From positions 22,674-86,673 of the forward strand of contig JAYVNY010000191.1 of assembly GCA_043758205.1 (NCBI GenBank): a stretch of DNA of 64,000 nt. Direction: 5' to 3'. This DNA comes from JANNGC01 sp043758205. Its GTDB lineage: Bacteria > Verrucomicrobiota > Verrucomicrobiia > Limisphaerales > SIBH01. A program made the translations under genes and the position numbers. Below the pieces are notes generated by a model. It did not search any database, was not told the DNA's origin, and was given only the letters and a program-made list of their open reading frames with translations. Positions 1-8,698 of the stretch are shown one piece after another; positions within the stretch are counted from its first letter, which is position 1; each line of letters starts with the position of its first letter.

Positions 1-665
1 CACTCGATGTTCTTACCTTTGTTGTGCCAGGTGGTGATGGTGTTGAACGGCGCGCCCGGTTTCGACGCTGCGACCGGCCAGAGGTCGAGCAGCACCGGTT
101 GTCGTGTGGGCATCCAGTGGAAGCGCGCGTCCATGGGAATGCCGCAGTCCGGCCCGCCGATATTTTCGCCGAAGGTGAAGAGCGTGTCGTGCGCTTCGAG
201 CGTGCGAATCATTCCCGCGTCGCCCTTCGCCACCTTGACCTGGGACACGAACGGGTCGCTCTCGACATAGATGCGGCGCTTCACCTGCAGGTGTTCGTCC
301 CGGATTTCCTGTGCGCCGGTCACGTTCAAGAAGGCATCCGCTTCGAGATACAAAGCGTCCACCTGCGCCTCGCTCAAGCCGTAGCATTTGCCGTCGGGAT
401 ATTTGCCGCGGAACGCCCATTTGCCGGCAAAGCCGTGTGCTTCCAGCGTGGGAACAATTGCCGCCAGGTTTCCGGTCGGGTCGGGCGAGAGATCGTTGAG
501 CTTGGGGTCGTAAACCCAGCGTCCGGAATCTTCGATGTAATAAACGTCGTAACCCAGCCGCCGCAGCGCGATGAGGTAATGGAGAAACTGAAACGTGACG
601 CCCGCCAGCGGATACCAAAACAGTATTCCGAAAACGATGATCTTGCCTTTGGTCGGTTTATTCAA
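1..665 (-). CDS. Glycosyltransferase-like protein, 3' end cut by the window edge
   Basis: A minus-strand reading frame of about 221 codons is open from 665 to the left edge, so the C-terminal part lies outside. The first residues contain a short hydrophobic stretch (IIVFGILFWYPLAGVTFQFL), followed by LRRLGYDVYYIEDSG, a pattern I associate with GT-B-like glycosyltransferases of Verrucomicrobiota and Acidobacteria. The start is a TTG at 665 because GGGAGG lies six bases upstream (672-677). It overlaps the stop of the preceding acyltransferase by 8 bp, so coupling is likely. The context of acyltransferases and ABC exporters fits a surface glycan or glycolipid pathway. The exact reaction is not visible. 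Confidence 0.7.
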   Translation of the reverse strand, partial: MNKPTKGKIIVFGILFWYPLAGVTFQFLHYLIALRRLGYDVYYIEDSGRWVYDPKLNDLSPDPTGNLAAIVPTLEAHGFAGKWAFRGKYPDGKCYGLSEAQVDALYLEADAFLNVTGAQEIRDEHLQVKRRIYVESDPFVSQVKVAKGDAGMIRTLEAHDTLFTFGENIGGPDCGIPMDARFHWMPTRQPVLLDLWPVAASKPGAPFNTITTWHNKGKNIE

Positions 666-1260
666 AATGCGCCTCCCGTTCCACCGGAGAAATTTCGCGA
701 ATCACACGCGCGGGATTTCCAGCCACGATCGTGAAGGGTGGCACCGACTGCGTGACCACCGAACGCGCGCCGACGATGGAGCCTTCGCCAATCGTCACTC
801 CCGGTAAGACGCACGAGTCGAAGCCAATCCAGACGTTGCGTTCGATGCGGATGGGTTTCGCTTCGACTGCGGCGCAGGCGAGACGTTTTTCACGCGTTGG
901 CACCAGTTTCATTTCTTTGCGTCGCTGCTCCGAATTCATCGGCACACGGTAGGTGTCCATCAACACTACGTTCCACGAGATAAGCGCGTAGTCGCCGATG
1001 ATGACTTCCGCGTCGCAAATGATCCGGGCGCCATGCACCAGCGCGAAATCGCCGAGCTTCACGCGCGCGTGCGGCCCGAGATCGAACATGGTACCAAGAT
1101 ACGTGGAAGCGCCCCGGCCGTACTCCACCGCGCGCTCGTGTCGGCTGCGGAAGAATTGAAAACTGAACGTGGTTTCGACATAGGCCGTGTCGTCGATAAA
1201 CACGTTTTCGGGGATCGTGCCGGGAAACCAATCCCACGAAAGTGTGCGGGCCGTGCTCAT
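658..1260 (-). CDS. Hexapeptide-repeat acyltransferase (LbH family)
   Basis: A 200-residue protein with left-handed parallel beta-helix repeats. The recognisable run is NVWIGFDSCVLPGVTIGEGS, then IVGARSVVTQSVPP and a C-terminal IVAGNPARVIREI, the classic end of maltose/galactoside O-acetyltransferase-like enzymes. It probably transfers an acetyl or other acyl group to a sugar. The ATG at 1260 sits in an ATGA overlap with the upstream acyltransferase, so the two are translationally coupled. A longer in-frame extension exists but only reads through the neighbour's gene. The next gene starts inside its 3' end. The acceptor is unknown; O-acetylation of a surface polysaccharide is an inference. 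Confidence 0.88.
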   Translation of the reverse strand: MSTARTLSWDWFPGTIPENVFIDDTAYVETTFSFQFFRSRHERAVEYGRGASTYLGTMFDLGPHARVKLGDFALVHGARIICDAEVIIGDYALISWNVVLMDTYRVPMNSEQRRKEMKLVPTREKRLACAAVEAKPIRIERNVWIGFDSCVLPGVTIGEGSIVGARSVVTQSVPPFTIVAGNPARVIREISPVEREAHFE

Positions 1261-1868
1261 GGGGCGATCACCTGCGCTGGATTCCCCAACACGCGCGCCC
1301 CCGCCGGAACATCGCGAGTGACCAGCGAGCCTGGCTCCACAATCGCGCCCGCACCGATGCGCACGCCTTTCAGGATGGTGGCGTTCGGTCCAATCCAAAC
1401 ATCGTCCTCGATGATCACCGGCTTTCTGGTAACGACAGGGCGCGGGCGTCCTTGGCCGAGCGGTGAACAAGCGATCGCATCCGCAATCCGTTCCGCCGGC
1501 GCGATGGGATGAAAGTCGGTGTCTGTGACCGTGGTATTCCAACCGATGAGCACGTAGTTCCCCACGATAATTTCAAGTTCGCAAAGCAACACCGCGTTGG
1601 TGAAGTAACAGTAATTGCCAATGCGCATTCGCCCGCCCGCGCCGAGATCGAAATGCACGCCGTCCATCGTGCATTGCTCGCCAATAATCAGTGCTTCCGA
1701 TTGGGTCGCGTGGAAACGCTTAAAGGCCAGGTCACCGGTGACGAGAGTGTTTGTGCCCAACCGGACGTTCGACGGCGGTATGCCATTCGCCCAACGTCCG
1801 GGCGCCGCAGCAGCATGGGCCAGTTCTTGCACCCGACGGAAATAGCACAACAGACAAACCGCAGGCAA
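1257..1868 (-). CDS. Hexapeptide-repeat acyltransferase (LbH family), second copy
   Basis: About 203 residues and homologous in layout to the following gene. The beta-helix is seen in DVWIGPNATILKGVRIGAGA and IVEPGSLVTRDVPAGARVLG, with NPAQVIAP at the very C-terminus. An acceptor-side insert with SPLGQGRPRPVVTRKP precedes the helix. The start is uncertain: the longest frame begins with TTG at 1868 without a clear ribosome binding site, and the conserved part begins only near residue 30, so a later start is possible. It is coupled to the next acyltransferase by a 4-bp overlap. It is likely a tailoring enzyme of the glycan locus. Confidence 0.85.
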   Translation of the reverse strand: MPAVCLLCYFRRVQELAHAAAAPGRWANGIPPSNVRLGTNTLVTGDLAFKRFHATQSEALIIGEQCTMDGVHFDLGAGGRMRIGNYCYFTNAVLLCELEIIVGNYVLIGWNTTVTDTDFHPIAPAERIADAIACSPLGQGRPRPVVTRKPVIIEDDVWIGPNATILKGVRIGAGAIVEPGSLVTRDVPAGARVLGNPAQVIAP

Positions 1869-1959
1869 CGCGCGCGCGAATTTAACTTCATGCGACAGAA
1901 GCGTGCGAGGGGCGGCGTGTCAGAGAACACGGTGTTGCTCACGCCGCCCACGATGTTCG

Positions 1960-2043
1960 TCAATGACCGCCACTTCTATTGCACCGGACGATGAGCGTCT
2001 GGTTGTTTGTTCCCGCCGCAAAATCCACGTTGTAAATGGCGCA
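1960..2043 (-). pseudogene. Possible short relic of the DWxHWG secreted-domain family
   Basis: Directly after the ABC exporter's stop codon the minus strand reads AIYNVDFAAGTNNQTLIVR before hitting a TGA. This resembles the Y-x-L-x-F/Y-A-A-x5-Q-x-L-x-V/I-R strand found in the large secreted proteins at 15539, 19612 and 21391. The similarity spans about 20 residues only, there is no start codon, and both sides diverge at once. It may be a leftover of a deleted gene or chance. The rest of the 1869-2044 gap shows nothing recognisable. Confidence 0.3.
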
Positions 2044-2044
2044 G

Positions 2045-3862
2045 CTATGACACTGGGGTCGCGGGCGCGTTTTGCAAGGCATGGAAACGCGCATAGTGAC
2101 CGCCGAGCGCCACCAGTTCTTCGTGCGTTCCACTTTCCACCACCGCGCCTTGCTCCAGCACGATGATTCGCGTCGCGCGCCGGACGGTCGTAAGGCGATG
2201 CGCGATGACGAAGGTGGTTCGATTCGCCGTGAGCCGCTCCAACACTTGCAGCAATGCGTGCTCGGTCGTCGCATCGAGCGCGCTCGTCGGTTCGTCGAGA
2301 ATCAGGATAGGAGCATTTTTCAGGAACGCGCGCGCGATGGAGAGCCGCTGGCGTTCGCCGCCGGAAAGCGTCGCGCCGCGCTCGCCGATGACCGTTTCGT
2401 ATTTCTTGGGAAGGCGCTCGATGAAGGCGTCCGCGTTCGCATCTTTGGCTGCGGTCACAATGTCACGCGTCGTCGCGTGCGGATGGCCATAGGCGATATT
2501 TTCGGCGATGGTCATCGGGAAGAGAAACGGTTCCTGGAGCACGACGGCGATATTCTGCCGCAGACTCTTCAACGTCACATCGCGTAAGTCGTGACCGTCG
2601 ATCAGCACCCGCCCATTCCACGGATCGGCAAAACGCGGAATCAGGCTGACTAACGTACTCTTGCCCGCGCCGGTCGCGCCGACGATGGCAATGGTTTCGC
2701 CGGGCCCCACATTTAGCGTGACTTCGCGCAGGACCGGACGGTCCGTTTCGTAGCCGAACGTGACTTTCTCAAACCGCACTTCGCCACGGACGTGCGGCAA
2801 TGCAACTGCGCCGGGCTTGTCCCGAATCTCCACTTCACTCCTTAGAACTTCCAACACGCGACGCGCACTTCCGGATGCGCCTTGGATGGTGGAGGTCGTG
2901 TACATGACTGCTTCCAGCGGCGCGTAGAGTGAACCGAGATAGGAGAGGAACAGCACGATGGCGCCGACCGTCAATTCACCGCGTAACGCGTGCTGGGCGC
3001 CGATCCACAAGATGCCCGCTGTCCCCACGGCAGTGGCCAATCCAATGAGAAACTTGAACTGCATCTGCACGCGCGTGGCGGCCAGTGTCGTGGACATCGC
3101 TTCGTTCACCGTGGCGTGGAACCGCTCATCGTTCGCGCGTTCGCGGGAAAACGCCTGCACGACGGGCATGGCGGAGAAGGTTTGTTCGACGACTTCGTAA
3201 ATGTGCCCTTCGGCTTCCTGCTGCGCGTAACTGCGCTCCATCATCCGCTTCGCGAACAGGCGGAACACGACGATCAGGTAAGGCGCCACGGCGACGGCGA
3301 GCAAGGTGAGCGACGCGTTGATGCGCCACATCACCGTGAACATCGCGGTCAGAGCGAGGATGGAAGAGAACACGGGCAGCAGCGCGTCTTTGACAATTGT
3401 GGAGAGGCAGGTGCAATCCGCCGTCACGCGCCGGATGTTGTCACCCACCGATTTGCTGGCGTGAAATCGCAGCGAGAGTCCCTGGAATTTCGTGAACAAG
3501 TCCGACGCGAGATCATACGTCATGCGCTGGCCGAGGCTGATGTTTGCGTAATTGGTCACAACGTTTACGGACCAGCTCAACAGAAACAGAATGACTGTCG
3601 TCGCCACGGCCCAGCCGATGAGATACGGCGCGTCGTGGGCACCCGGCAACGTGGCGACAAAATTTTCCAGCCACACCGGCATCGGCCTGTGGCGCAGGAC
3701 GTAGTCGATCAGGAAGACCATCGGCCATGGCTTCAGCACATCGAGGCCGACGCGCACCACCATCGTGGCAATCAAAACGACCAGCGGTGCGGGACGCCGG
3801 CACGCGTAACGCAGGGACCAGAGGCAGAGTCGCGTCGTGCTGATGTTCGTGGCTGAATTCAT
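2045..3862 (-). CDS. ABC exporter half-transporter (permease fused to ATPase)
   Basis: 605 residues with the MsbA/lipid-exporter layout: an N-terminal six-helix membrane domain (roughly 20-320) and a C-terminal nucleotide-binding domain (roughly 355-600). The ATPase has Walker A GATGAGKST, Q-loop QEPFLF, signature LSGGERQR, Walker B ILILDEPTSALD and the switch histidine in AHRLTT, so it should be catalytically competent. The ATG at 3862 overlaps the stop of the upstream ABC gene (ATGA), so the two half-transporters probably form a heterodimer. Substrate is not shown. The acyltransferases and glycosyltransferase downstream suggest a glycolipid or polysaccharide precursor. Confidence 0.93.
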   Translation of the reverse strand: MNSATNISTTRLCLWSLRYACRRPAPLVVLIATMVVRVGLDVLKPWPMVFLIDYVLRHRPMPVWLENFVATLPGAHDAPYLIGWAVATTVILFLLSWSVNVVTNYANISLGQRMTYDLASDLFTKFQGLSLRFHASKSVGDNIRRVTADCTCLSTIVKDALLPVFSSILALTAMFTVMWRINASLTLLAVAVAPYLIVVFRLFAKRMMERSYAQQEAEGHIYEVVEQTFSAMPVVQAFSRERANDERFHATVNEAMSTTLAATRVQMQFKFLIGLATAVGTAGILWIGAQHALRGELTVGAIVLFLSYLGSLYAPLEAVMYTTSTIQGASGSARRVLEVLRSEVEIRDKPGAVALPHVRGEVRFEKVTFGYETDRPVLREVTLNVGPGETIAIVGATGAGKSTLVSLIPRFADPWNGRVLIDGHDLRDVTLKSLRQNIAVVLQEPFLFPMTIAENIAYGHPHATTRDIVTAAKDANADAFIERLPKKYETVIGERGATLSGGERQRLSIARAFLKNAPILILDEPTSALDATTEHALLQVLERLTANRTTFVIAHRLTTVRRATRIIVLEQGAVVESGTHEELVALGGHYARFHALQNAPATPVS

Positions 3863-5622
3863 GCCGTGGCCCCGAGTTGCGGTTGATGAAAGCGTGCGTA
3901 GATGCCGCGGCGAGAAAGCAACTCATCGTGCGTGCCCAGTTCCGCGATGCGGCCATGATCGAGCACGGCAATTTTCGTGGCGCGGCGAATCGTTGAAAGC
4001 CGATGCGCAATCACGAACGTGGTGCGCCCGCGCATCAGTTGCTCCAAAGCCAACAGAATTGTTTGTTCCGTGCCGGAATCCAAAGCGCTGGTTGGTTCGT
4101 CGAGAATGAGAATGGGCGAGTTCTTTAGAAACGCTCGGGCGATCGCAATGCGCTGACGTTCGCCACCGGACAGCGTTACTCCTCGCTCGGCAATAACCGT
4201 GTCGTATCCATGCGGCAATCGCTCGATGAACTCGTGGGCATGGGCCGCTTGCGCCGCCGCAATAACTTCCGCGCGAGGCGCGCCAGGCCTTCCGTAGGCA
4301 ATGTTCTCCGCCACGGAAAATGGAAAGAGAAACGGCTCTTGCAGCACGATTGAAATGTTCGCGCGCAGATCGGCAATGCGAAGGTCGCGCACATCGCTGC
4401 CGTCGATCAGCACCCGGCCGGCCCTCACGTCGAAAAATCGCGGGATGAGATTCAACAGCGTGCTCTTGCCTGCGCCGGTCGCTCCGACAATCGCGATGGT
4501 TTCTCCCGGCGAAGCCACGAGCGAGACCTCGCAGAGCACCGGCTGGTTCGGTTCGTAAGCGAACGAAACGTCTTCGAATCGGACTTCGCCGCGCATTTTG
4601 GGCACGGGACGAGCATCGGGTTTGTCGGCCACCTCCGGCCTGGCCTCAAGCACTTCGACGACACGCTCAACACTCGCGCTCAGTCCCTGCATCGTCGTGT
4701 AAACACCGGTGAACGTTTTCATCTGCGTCTGCAACGAGTTCAGATACACTAGGAACACCAGCAGGCTGCCGAGAGAGAGTTCGTCCGCCAGCACGTGCCT
4801 CGCGCCGAACCAGAGAATGACACCCGTGCCGAGTGTCGTAATGAGTCCCGAGGCCAGGCTGTTCACGCTGCCGATCAAGGTGCTGCGCTGTTGCACGCGA
4901 ATGGCGCTGTCGGCGAACTTCTCGAACTTCTCCTGCTCGCGCTCTTCCTGGCCGAACGCCTGCACGACGGGGATACCCGTGAGTGTTTGCTGGATATGAG
5001 ACTGGATTCGGCTCTCGATTTCGCGCCGCAACTTGGCGGCGGCCCGCAACGGTTTTCCCACCAGGAACGAAGCACAAACCATGAGCGGCGCGGTGATGAG
5101 GGCAATCCACGTCAGCGTCCCATCGAGCCGGGACATGAGGAAAATCATGGCGGCGATGGTGAGAAGCGCATGGCCCGGCGCGAAACACAACGCGTCCACC
5201 ACATTGTGAACCGCCCAGCAGTCCACCGTGATGCGGCTCATCGTGTCGCCTACGGAGTTGCGACTGTGAAAGAGCAGCGAGCGGCGTTGCAGCCGGGCGA
5301 ACATGTCCTCGGCGAGATCATAAACCATGCGGCGTCCGGCGACCGTCCAGAGCCACGTGAGCGCGGCATCGAGCGCGGCATTGATGACAAAGAGCGCGAG
5401 GCCGCAAATAACGATTCCGGCGAGCAATCCCCGTGGTGTGGCGAAAATGTTCTGCAACCATTCGCCCGCGGGTTGCGTGCCGAGCACGTGATCGACAAGC
5501 AGTTTCATCGGCCAGGGCTGAAGGGCGACCAGCGAGGAAGCGCAAACGGTCAGGAACGCGATGAAAATAAATCGCGAACGCTGTCGTCCAGCGTAAGGAA
5601 GCAACTTAAGCGCGCGTCGCAT
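3859..5622 (-). CDS. ABC exporter half-transporter (permease fused to ATPase), partner subunit
   Basis: 587 residues from the ATG at 5622. The frame is open to 5748, but that extension runs into the preceding pseudopilin gene and has no membrane-protein character. The membrane domain begins with RRALKLLPYAGRQRSRF and LVALQPWPMKLLVDHVLG. The nucleotide-binding domain has Walker A GATGAGKST, signature LSGGERQR, Walker B ILILDEPTSALD and the H-loop AHRLST. Its 3' end overlaps the next ABC gene by 4 bp, supporting a co-translated heterodimer. A truncated relic of the N-terminus of a close homologue lies at 18001-18123. Confidence 0.92.
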   Translation of the reverse strand: MRRALKLLPYAGRQRSRFIFIAFLTVCASSLVALQPWPMKLLVDHVLGTQPAGEWLQNIFATPRGLLAGIVICGLALFVINAALDAALTWLWTVAGRRMVYDLAEDMFARLQRRSLLFHSRNSVGDTMSRITVDCWAVHNVVDALCFAPGHALLTIAAMIFLMSRLDGTLTWIALITAPLMVCASFLVGKPLRAAAKLRREIESRIQSHIQQTLTGIPVVQAFGQEEREQEKFEKFADSAIRVQQRSTLIGSVNSLASGLITTLGTGVILWFGARHVLADELSLGSLLVFLVYLNSLQTQMKTFTGVYTTMQGLSASVERVVEVLEARPEVADKPDARPVPKMRGEVRFEDVSFAYEPNQPVLCEVSLVASPGETIAIVGATGAGKSTLLNLIPRFFDVRAGRVLIDGSDVRDLRIADLRANISIVLQEPFLFPFSVAENIAYGRPGAPRAEVIAAAQAAHAHEFIERLPHGYDTVIAERGVTLSGGERQRIAIARAFLKNSPILILDEPTSALDSGTEQTILLALEQLMRGRTTFVIAHRLSTIRRATKIAVLDHGRIAELGTHDELLSRRGIYARFHQPQLGATA

Positions 5623-5683
5623 CTGCGTTTGTAGCGTGCCAGAAAATGAGGCGCAGCAACAAATGTGGCTATTGTCGAAATCG

Positions 5684-6400
5684 TTACTCGCCCGCGCGCT
5701 GGGCGGCGACGTGGCCGTCGAAGTAAAGTGCGTTGCGCACGTTGCCATGCACGGGTTTGTACGGCAAATCGTCGTACCAACTCACCGCTGGATTGGGCAC
5801 GTTGATACGATCCGCGTCGGTAACGGCCCACAAATCCGCGCCGGATTTATATTGATCCATCGAGCCCAAAGTCATGGGTTCTTGTAAGGGACCGGGGCGG
5901 GACGGATAGCCGAACGGGCGGACCTGCGCTCCGGGAGCAGGATCTATATTCTGGTTCAGAATGAAACATTTGCGACCATTCATGCTCGCGACGGCGGGGG
6001 CCTCCCTCTCATAGCCCGGACAGATCATCGTTTTCGCTATCACCATTTTGCCGGAAGGTTGCGGATAGCCCATCTGGGGAGCGATGTAGTAGGCCAATTC
6101 GTCCTTACTGTTCTGGTCGTAATTCGGCCGGGCGCCACCCAGTGCTGGACCAGGCAATTTCTCTTCGTTATCACCGACGTAGAGGTAAATGCCGATGCCC
6201 ATTTGCTTCAGATTGGAGAGACATTGCGTCTGCTGCGCTTTGCGCTTCGCTCGCGCCAAGGAGGGGAGCAATAGACTCGAGAGAATAGCAATGATCGCGA
6301 TGACGACGAGCAGTTCGATCAACGTAAAGCCTCGACACACGCAAGTTTTCAGCCCCGAACGGCCACACCAACTACCCATCGTTTTTCCAAATTGTTTCAT
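5684..6400 (-). CDS. Type II secretion-like pseudopilin (prepilin N-terminus, H-x9-DG type)
   Basis: About 238 residues. A basic leader ending RG precedes FTLIELLVVIAIIAIL, a textbook prepilin peptidase site and N-terminal helix, followed by a small soluble domain ending in YFDGHV, the end seen in the H-x9-DG pseudopilin family. The start at 6400 is preferred because GGAAGG lies about ten bases upstream; the frame is open a little further. It probably assembles in the inner membrane with a type II secretion or similar pseudopilus. A close relative is at 23726. It precedes the ABC exporter genes on the same strand with a 61-bp gap. Confidence 0.88.
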   Translation of the reverse strand: MKQFGKTMGSWCGRSGLKTCVCRGFTLIELLVVIAIIAILSSLLLPSLARAKRKAQQTQCLSNLKQMGIGIYLYVGDNEEKLPGPALGGARPNYDQNSKDELAYYIAPQMGYPQPSGKMVIAKTMICPGYEREAPAVASMNGRKCFILNQNIDPAPGAQVRPFGYPSRPGPLQEPMTLGSMDQYKSGADLWAVTDADRINVPNPAVSWYDDLPYKPVHGNVRNALYFDGHVAAQRAGE

Positions 6401-6490
6401 AGTATTGGATCCTTCCTGATCCACTGACGAGCGACTTTCTCTGCCGAATCTTTTGACCTTTAATGACTGCGAGCTAAAAATTTGTCGTCG

Positions 6491-6715
6491 TCACCGCAAC
6501 AACAGCATGACGACTGTCGCCAGGCCAATGGCGAGGCAGCAAACTGACACCCCCACAAGCCACAGTCCCAGCCTCCGCCGTGGCGTCCCTAACAGGAATC
6601 CAAAAGCCACAGCGAGCGTTATGACTGCGGCGACTATGAGAACCATCGCGCCGCAGAAGAGCGGGACAAACAAGTCGTGCGCGATCAACACGATGCCTTG
6701 CGGTGCAGCACACAT
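6491..6715 (-). CDS. Small membrane protein with two predicted transmembrane helices
   Basis: 74 residues, mostly two hydrophobic helices (LFVPLFCGAMVLIVAAVITL and LGLWLVGVSVCCLAIGLATV) separated by a short RRR loop. The chosen ATG at 6715 overlaps the 3' end of the upstream small gene by 31 bp; an internal later start is also possible. The frame is open further upstream, but that part is Arg-rich and looks like a shadow of the neighbour. I do not recognise a family. It may act with the gene at 6685. Confidence 0.5.
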   Translation of the reverse strand: MCAAPQGIVLIAHDLFVPLFCGAMVLIVAAVITLAVAFGFLLGTPRRRLGLWLVGVSVCCLAIGLATVVMLLLR

Positions 6716-6951
6716 ATTTCGACGTCGAACGCGGAATCCTCGAACGCTACAGGGATAGTCCGGCCTGGAGCGGAAATGATTTCCGTATCGGAGATAAGGT
6801 GGAGCATCGCTTCGTAAAGTCCCCGGCGACCCACGAATCGACAGGCTTGGGCTAGGCCCGAAAATGTAAGCGCCTCGGGCAGGTCCTGGGTCCACGCGCC
6901 AGTGCGACTGGCGTAAGCTCCTTCGCGATTTCTTTGCACCAAGACTTTCAT
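6685..6951 (-). CDS. Hypothetical small protein
   Basis: 88 residues, begins MKVLVQRNREGAYAS and continues with a mixed alpha/beta composition (ALTFSGLAQACRFVGRRG). It has no signal peptide, no membrane segment and a Cys-containing end. Amino-acid usage looks natural and it overlaps the small membrane protein downstream, suggesting a two-gene unit. No family is recognised, and the function is unknown. Confidence 0.55.
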   Translation of the reverse strand: MKVLVQRNREGAYASRTGAWTQDLPEALTFSGLAQACRFVGRRGLYEAMLHLISDTEIISAPGRTIPVAFEDSAFDVEICVLHRKASC

Positions 6952-7140
6952 TCACCCGGCTTTCGCACGTGCCATGCCAATAGTGTGACGAGTCATTTAA
7001 TCAGGGACCGGGGTGCTGGCCCGCCCGCCTCGGTGGGTGTCATTTCCCACGGCAAGACATTTTGGGCGACCTCACCCGAACGCCCTCCCAACGGATAAAA
7101 CGTTGAACTGGTACTCGTTCCGCCCCGATATTTGAACGGC

Positions 7141-8583
7141 ATGTCCCCTGGAAAATTAGCCGGAACAAATATTCTGGTCGTCGAAGACGACCCATTGCTG
7201 CATCGGCAGATCGTGGCGCATCTGCAAAGTAGCGGTGCGGATGTTGTCGGCGTACCCAACCTCCAGCAGGCGAAAGGCGAACTTGAATCGCAGCGGAGTT
7301 TCGACGTGGCGCTGCTGGATGTGAATTTGCCGGACGGTCTCGGCACTGACTTGCTGACCTCGGGAGTTTTTCCCCAACAGACGGCGGTGATTGTGATGAC
7401 CGCTCACGGCGGAATTGATTGCGCGGTCGCCGCGATGAAAAATGGCGCCGCCGATTATCTGCGCAAGCCGTTCGATCTGGCGGAACTGCCGCTGGTGATT
7501 TCAAGGGCGCGCGAATCGGGCCGGCAGGCACGCATCAAAGAACACGTGCGGGAAACGAACGAAGATGCGGAGGATTCGTTTTTTTTCGGTGCCAGTCTGA
7601 CAGCCCTGGCCAACCAGATGGATAAAATTATCGCAGCAGATGAGCGTCTCGGCTCGCTGTTGCCGCCCATTCTGATCGAAGGCGAGACGGGCACGGGCAA
7701 GACCACGATCGCGCGGCGGTTGCACGACCGCGGACCGCGACAAACCCGTCCGTTCATCGACATCAATTGCTCGGCGCTGCCCGATCATCTGCTGGAATCG
7801 GAATTGTTCGGGCACGAGCGCGGCGCTTTCACGGACGCGCGGACAGCGCGCATGGGGTTGTTCGAGGCAGCGGACGGCGGCACGCTTTTTTTGGATGAGC
7901 TTCCGAGCCTGCCACTCTCGGCGCAGGCGAAACTGCTCACGGCCATCGAGACGAAGCGCATTCGCCGCCTCGGCAGTAACAAGACCATTGAAGTGGATGT
8001 GCGGGTGATCACCGCGACCAATCGCGACCTCAAGGAATCTGTCGCCCAGGGTGAGTTCCGGGAAGATCTGTATCACCGCCTCGATCTGTATCGTGTCAGC
8101 ATTCCGCCCCTGCGCGAACGCGGCGAGGACATCATCAAGCTGGCCGGGTTAATCCTCGCGCGCGTGTGCCGGCGCCATCGCGCCGCGCCGCGAACTATCA
8201 GTGCGCAGGGCCAACGCCAGCTCTTGAGTTATCGCTGGCCCGGCAATGTCCGCGAGCTGGCCCATGAGATTGAGCGCGCGGTGGTTTTTGAAGACGCCGC
8301 TGTGCTCGACTTCGCACGGCTTGCGCCCGACTCAGCCGCGCCGATTGCCGCCCTCCCAATGGCCGATTCGAACGAATGGTTTAATGACCAATTCGTTTTT
8401 CCAACGGATGGTTTTTCGCTGGATGCCGCCACGAATCGGCTCATTCATCAGGCTTTGAAACAGTCCAGGGCCAATGTCTCGGCAGCCGCACGCCTGTTGG
8501 GCGTCTCGCGAGATTTCCTGCGCTACAGACTGGCGGGAAAGCAAACTGAGAACATGCCCCCATCCGAGAGCGACAAAGGGTGA
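7141..8583 (+). CDS. Sigma-54-dependent response regulator, NtrC family
   Basis: 480 residues with receiver, AAA+ and Fis-type HTH domains. The receiver (about 8-125) has the acidic pair EDD, phospho-acceptor Asp60 in VALLDVNLPDG and Lys in YLRKPFD. The AAA+ domain (about 145-385) has Walker A GETGTGKT, Walker B GGTLFLDEL, R-finger region FREDLYHRLD and RWPGNVRELAHEIE. The sigma-54 contact loop reads GAFTDA instead of GAFTGA. The C-terminus NVSAAARLLGVSRDFLRYRL is a Fis HTH. I take the ATG at 7141; an in-frame TTG lies nine bases earlier. The histidine kinase at 10410 is the likely partner. A sigma-54-type promoter lies just downstream at 8645. Confidence 0.93.
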   Translation: MSPGKLAGTNILVVEDDPLLHRQIVAHLQSSGADVVGVPNLQQAKGELESQRSFDVALLDVNLPDGLGTDLLTSGVFPQQTAVIVMTAHGGIDCAVAAMKNGAADYLRKPFDLAELPLVISRARESGRQARIKEHVRETNEDAEDSFFFGASLTALANQMDKIIAADERLGSLLPPILIEGETGTGKTTIARRLHDRGPRQTRPFIDINCSALPDHLLESELFGHERGAFTDARTARMGLFEAADGGTLFLDELPSLPLSAQAKLLTAIETKRIRRLGSNKTIEVDVRVITATNRDLKESVAQGEFREDLYHRLDLYRVSIPPLRERGEDIIKLAGLILARVCRRHRAAPRTISAQGQRQLLSYRWPGNVRELAHEIERAVVFEDAAVLDFARLAPDSAAPIAALPMADSNEWFNDQFVFPTDGFSLDAATNRLIHQALKQSRANVSAAARLLGVSRDFLRYRLAGKQTENMPPSESDKG

Positions 8584-8644
8584 AGACACCCATGATGGTT
8601 CACGTTCACAGGCCACAGGCCGATGGGTTGGGGTGGGCCATCGG

Positions 8645-8660
8645 TGGCACGTTCTGTGCA
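8645..8660 (+). promoter_or_regulatory. Sigma-54 (-24/-12) promoter
   Basis: TGGCACGTTCTGTGCA matches the sigma-54 consensus TGGCACGNNNNTTGCW at every specified position except one, with GG and GC in the required spacing. It lies 38 bp upstream of the ATG at 8699 and downstream of an NtrC-type activator gene, the expected arrangement. The 8584-8644 stretch upstream could hold activator sites: it has ACCCAT and ATGGGT halves about 30 bp apart and a GGCC-aca-GGCC dyad, but I cannot define a site firmly. Confidence 0.75.
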
Positions 8661-8698
8661 TCTCGAAGGTCATAGGGATGCCACAACAGGTAAATAAC

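Noticed and set aside
24..734. Plus-strand open frame of 236 codons opposite the glycosyltransferase-like gene
   Set aside because: It covers a minus-strand gene with clear protein motifs and has itself no recognisable motif. GC-rich third positions on the minus strand create it.
7103..7132. TTGAAC and GATATT 18 bp apart, upstream of the NtrC-type regulator
   Set aside because: It resembles a -35/-10 pair, but the -10 would lie eight bases before the ATG, and such matches are common by chance.
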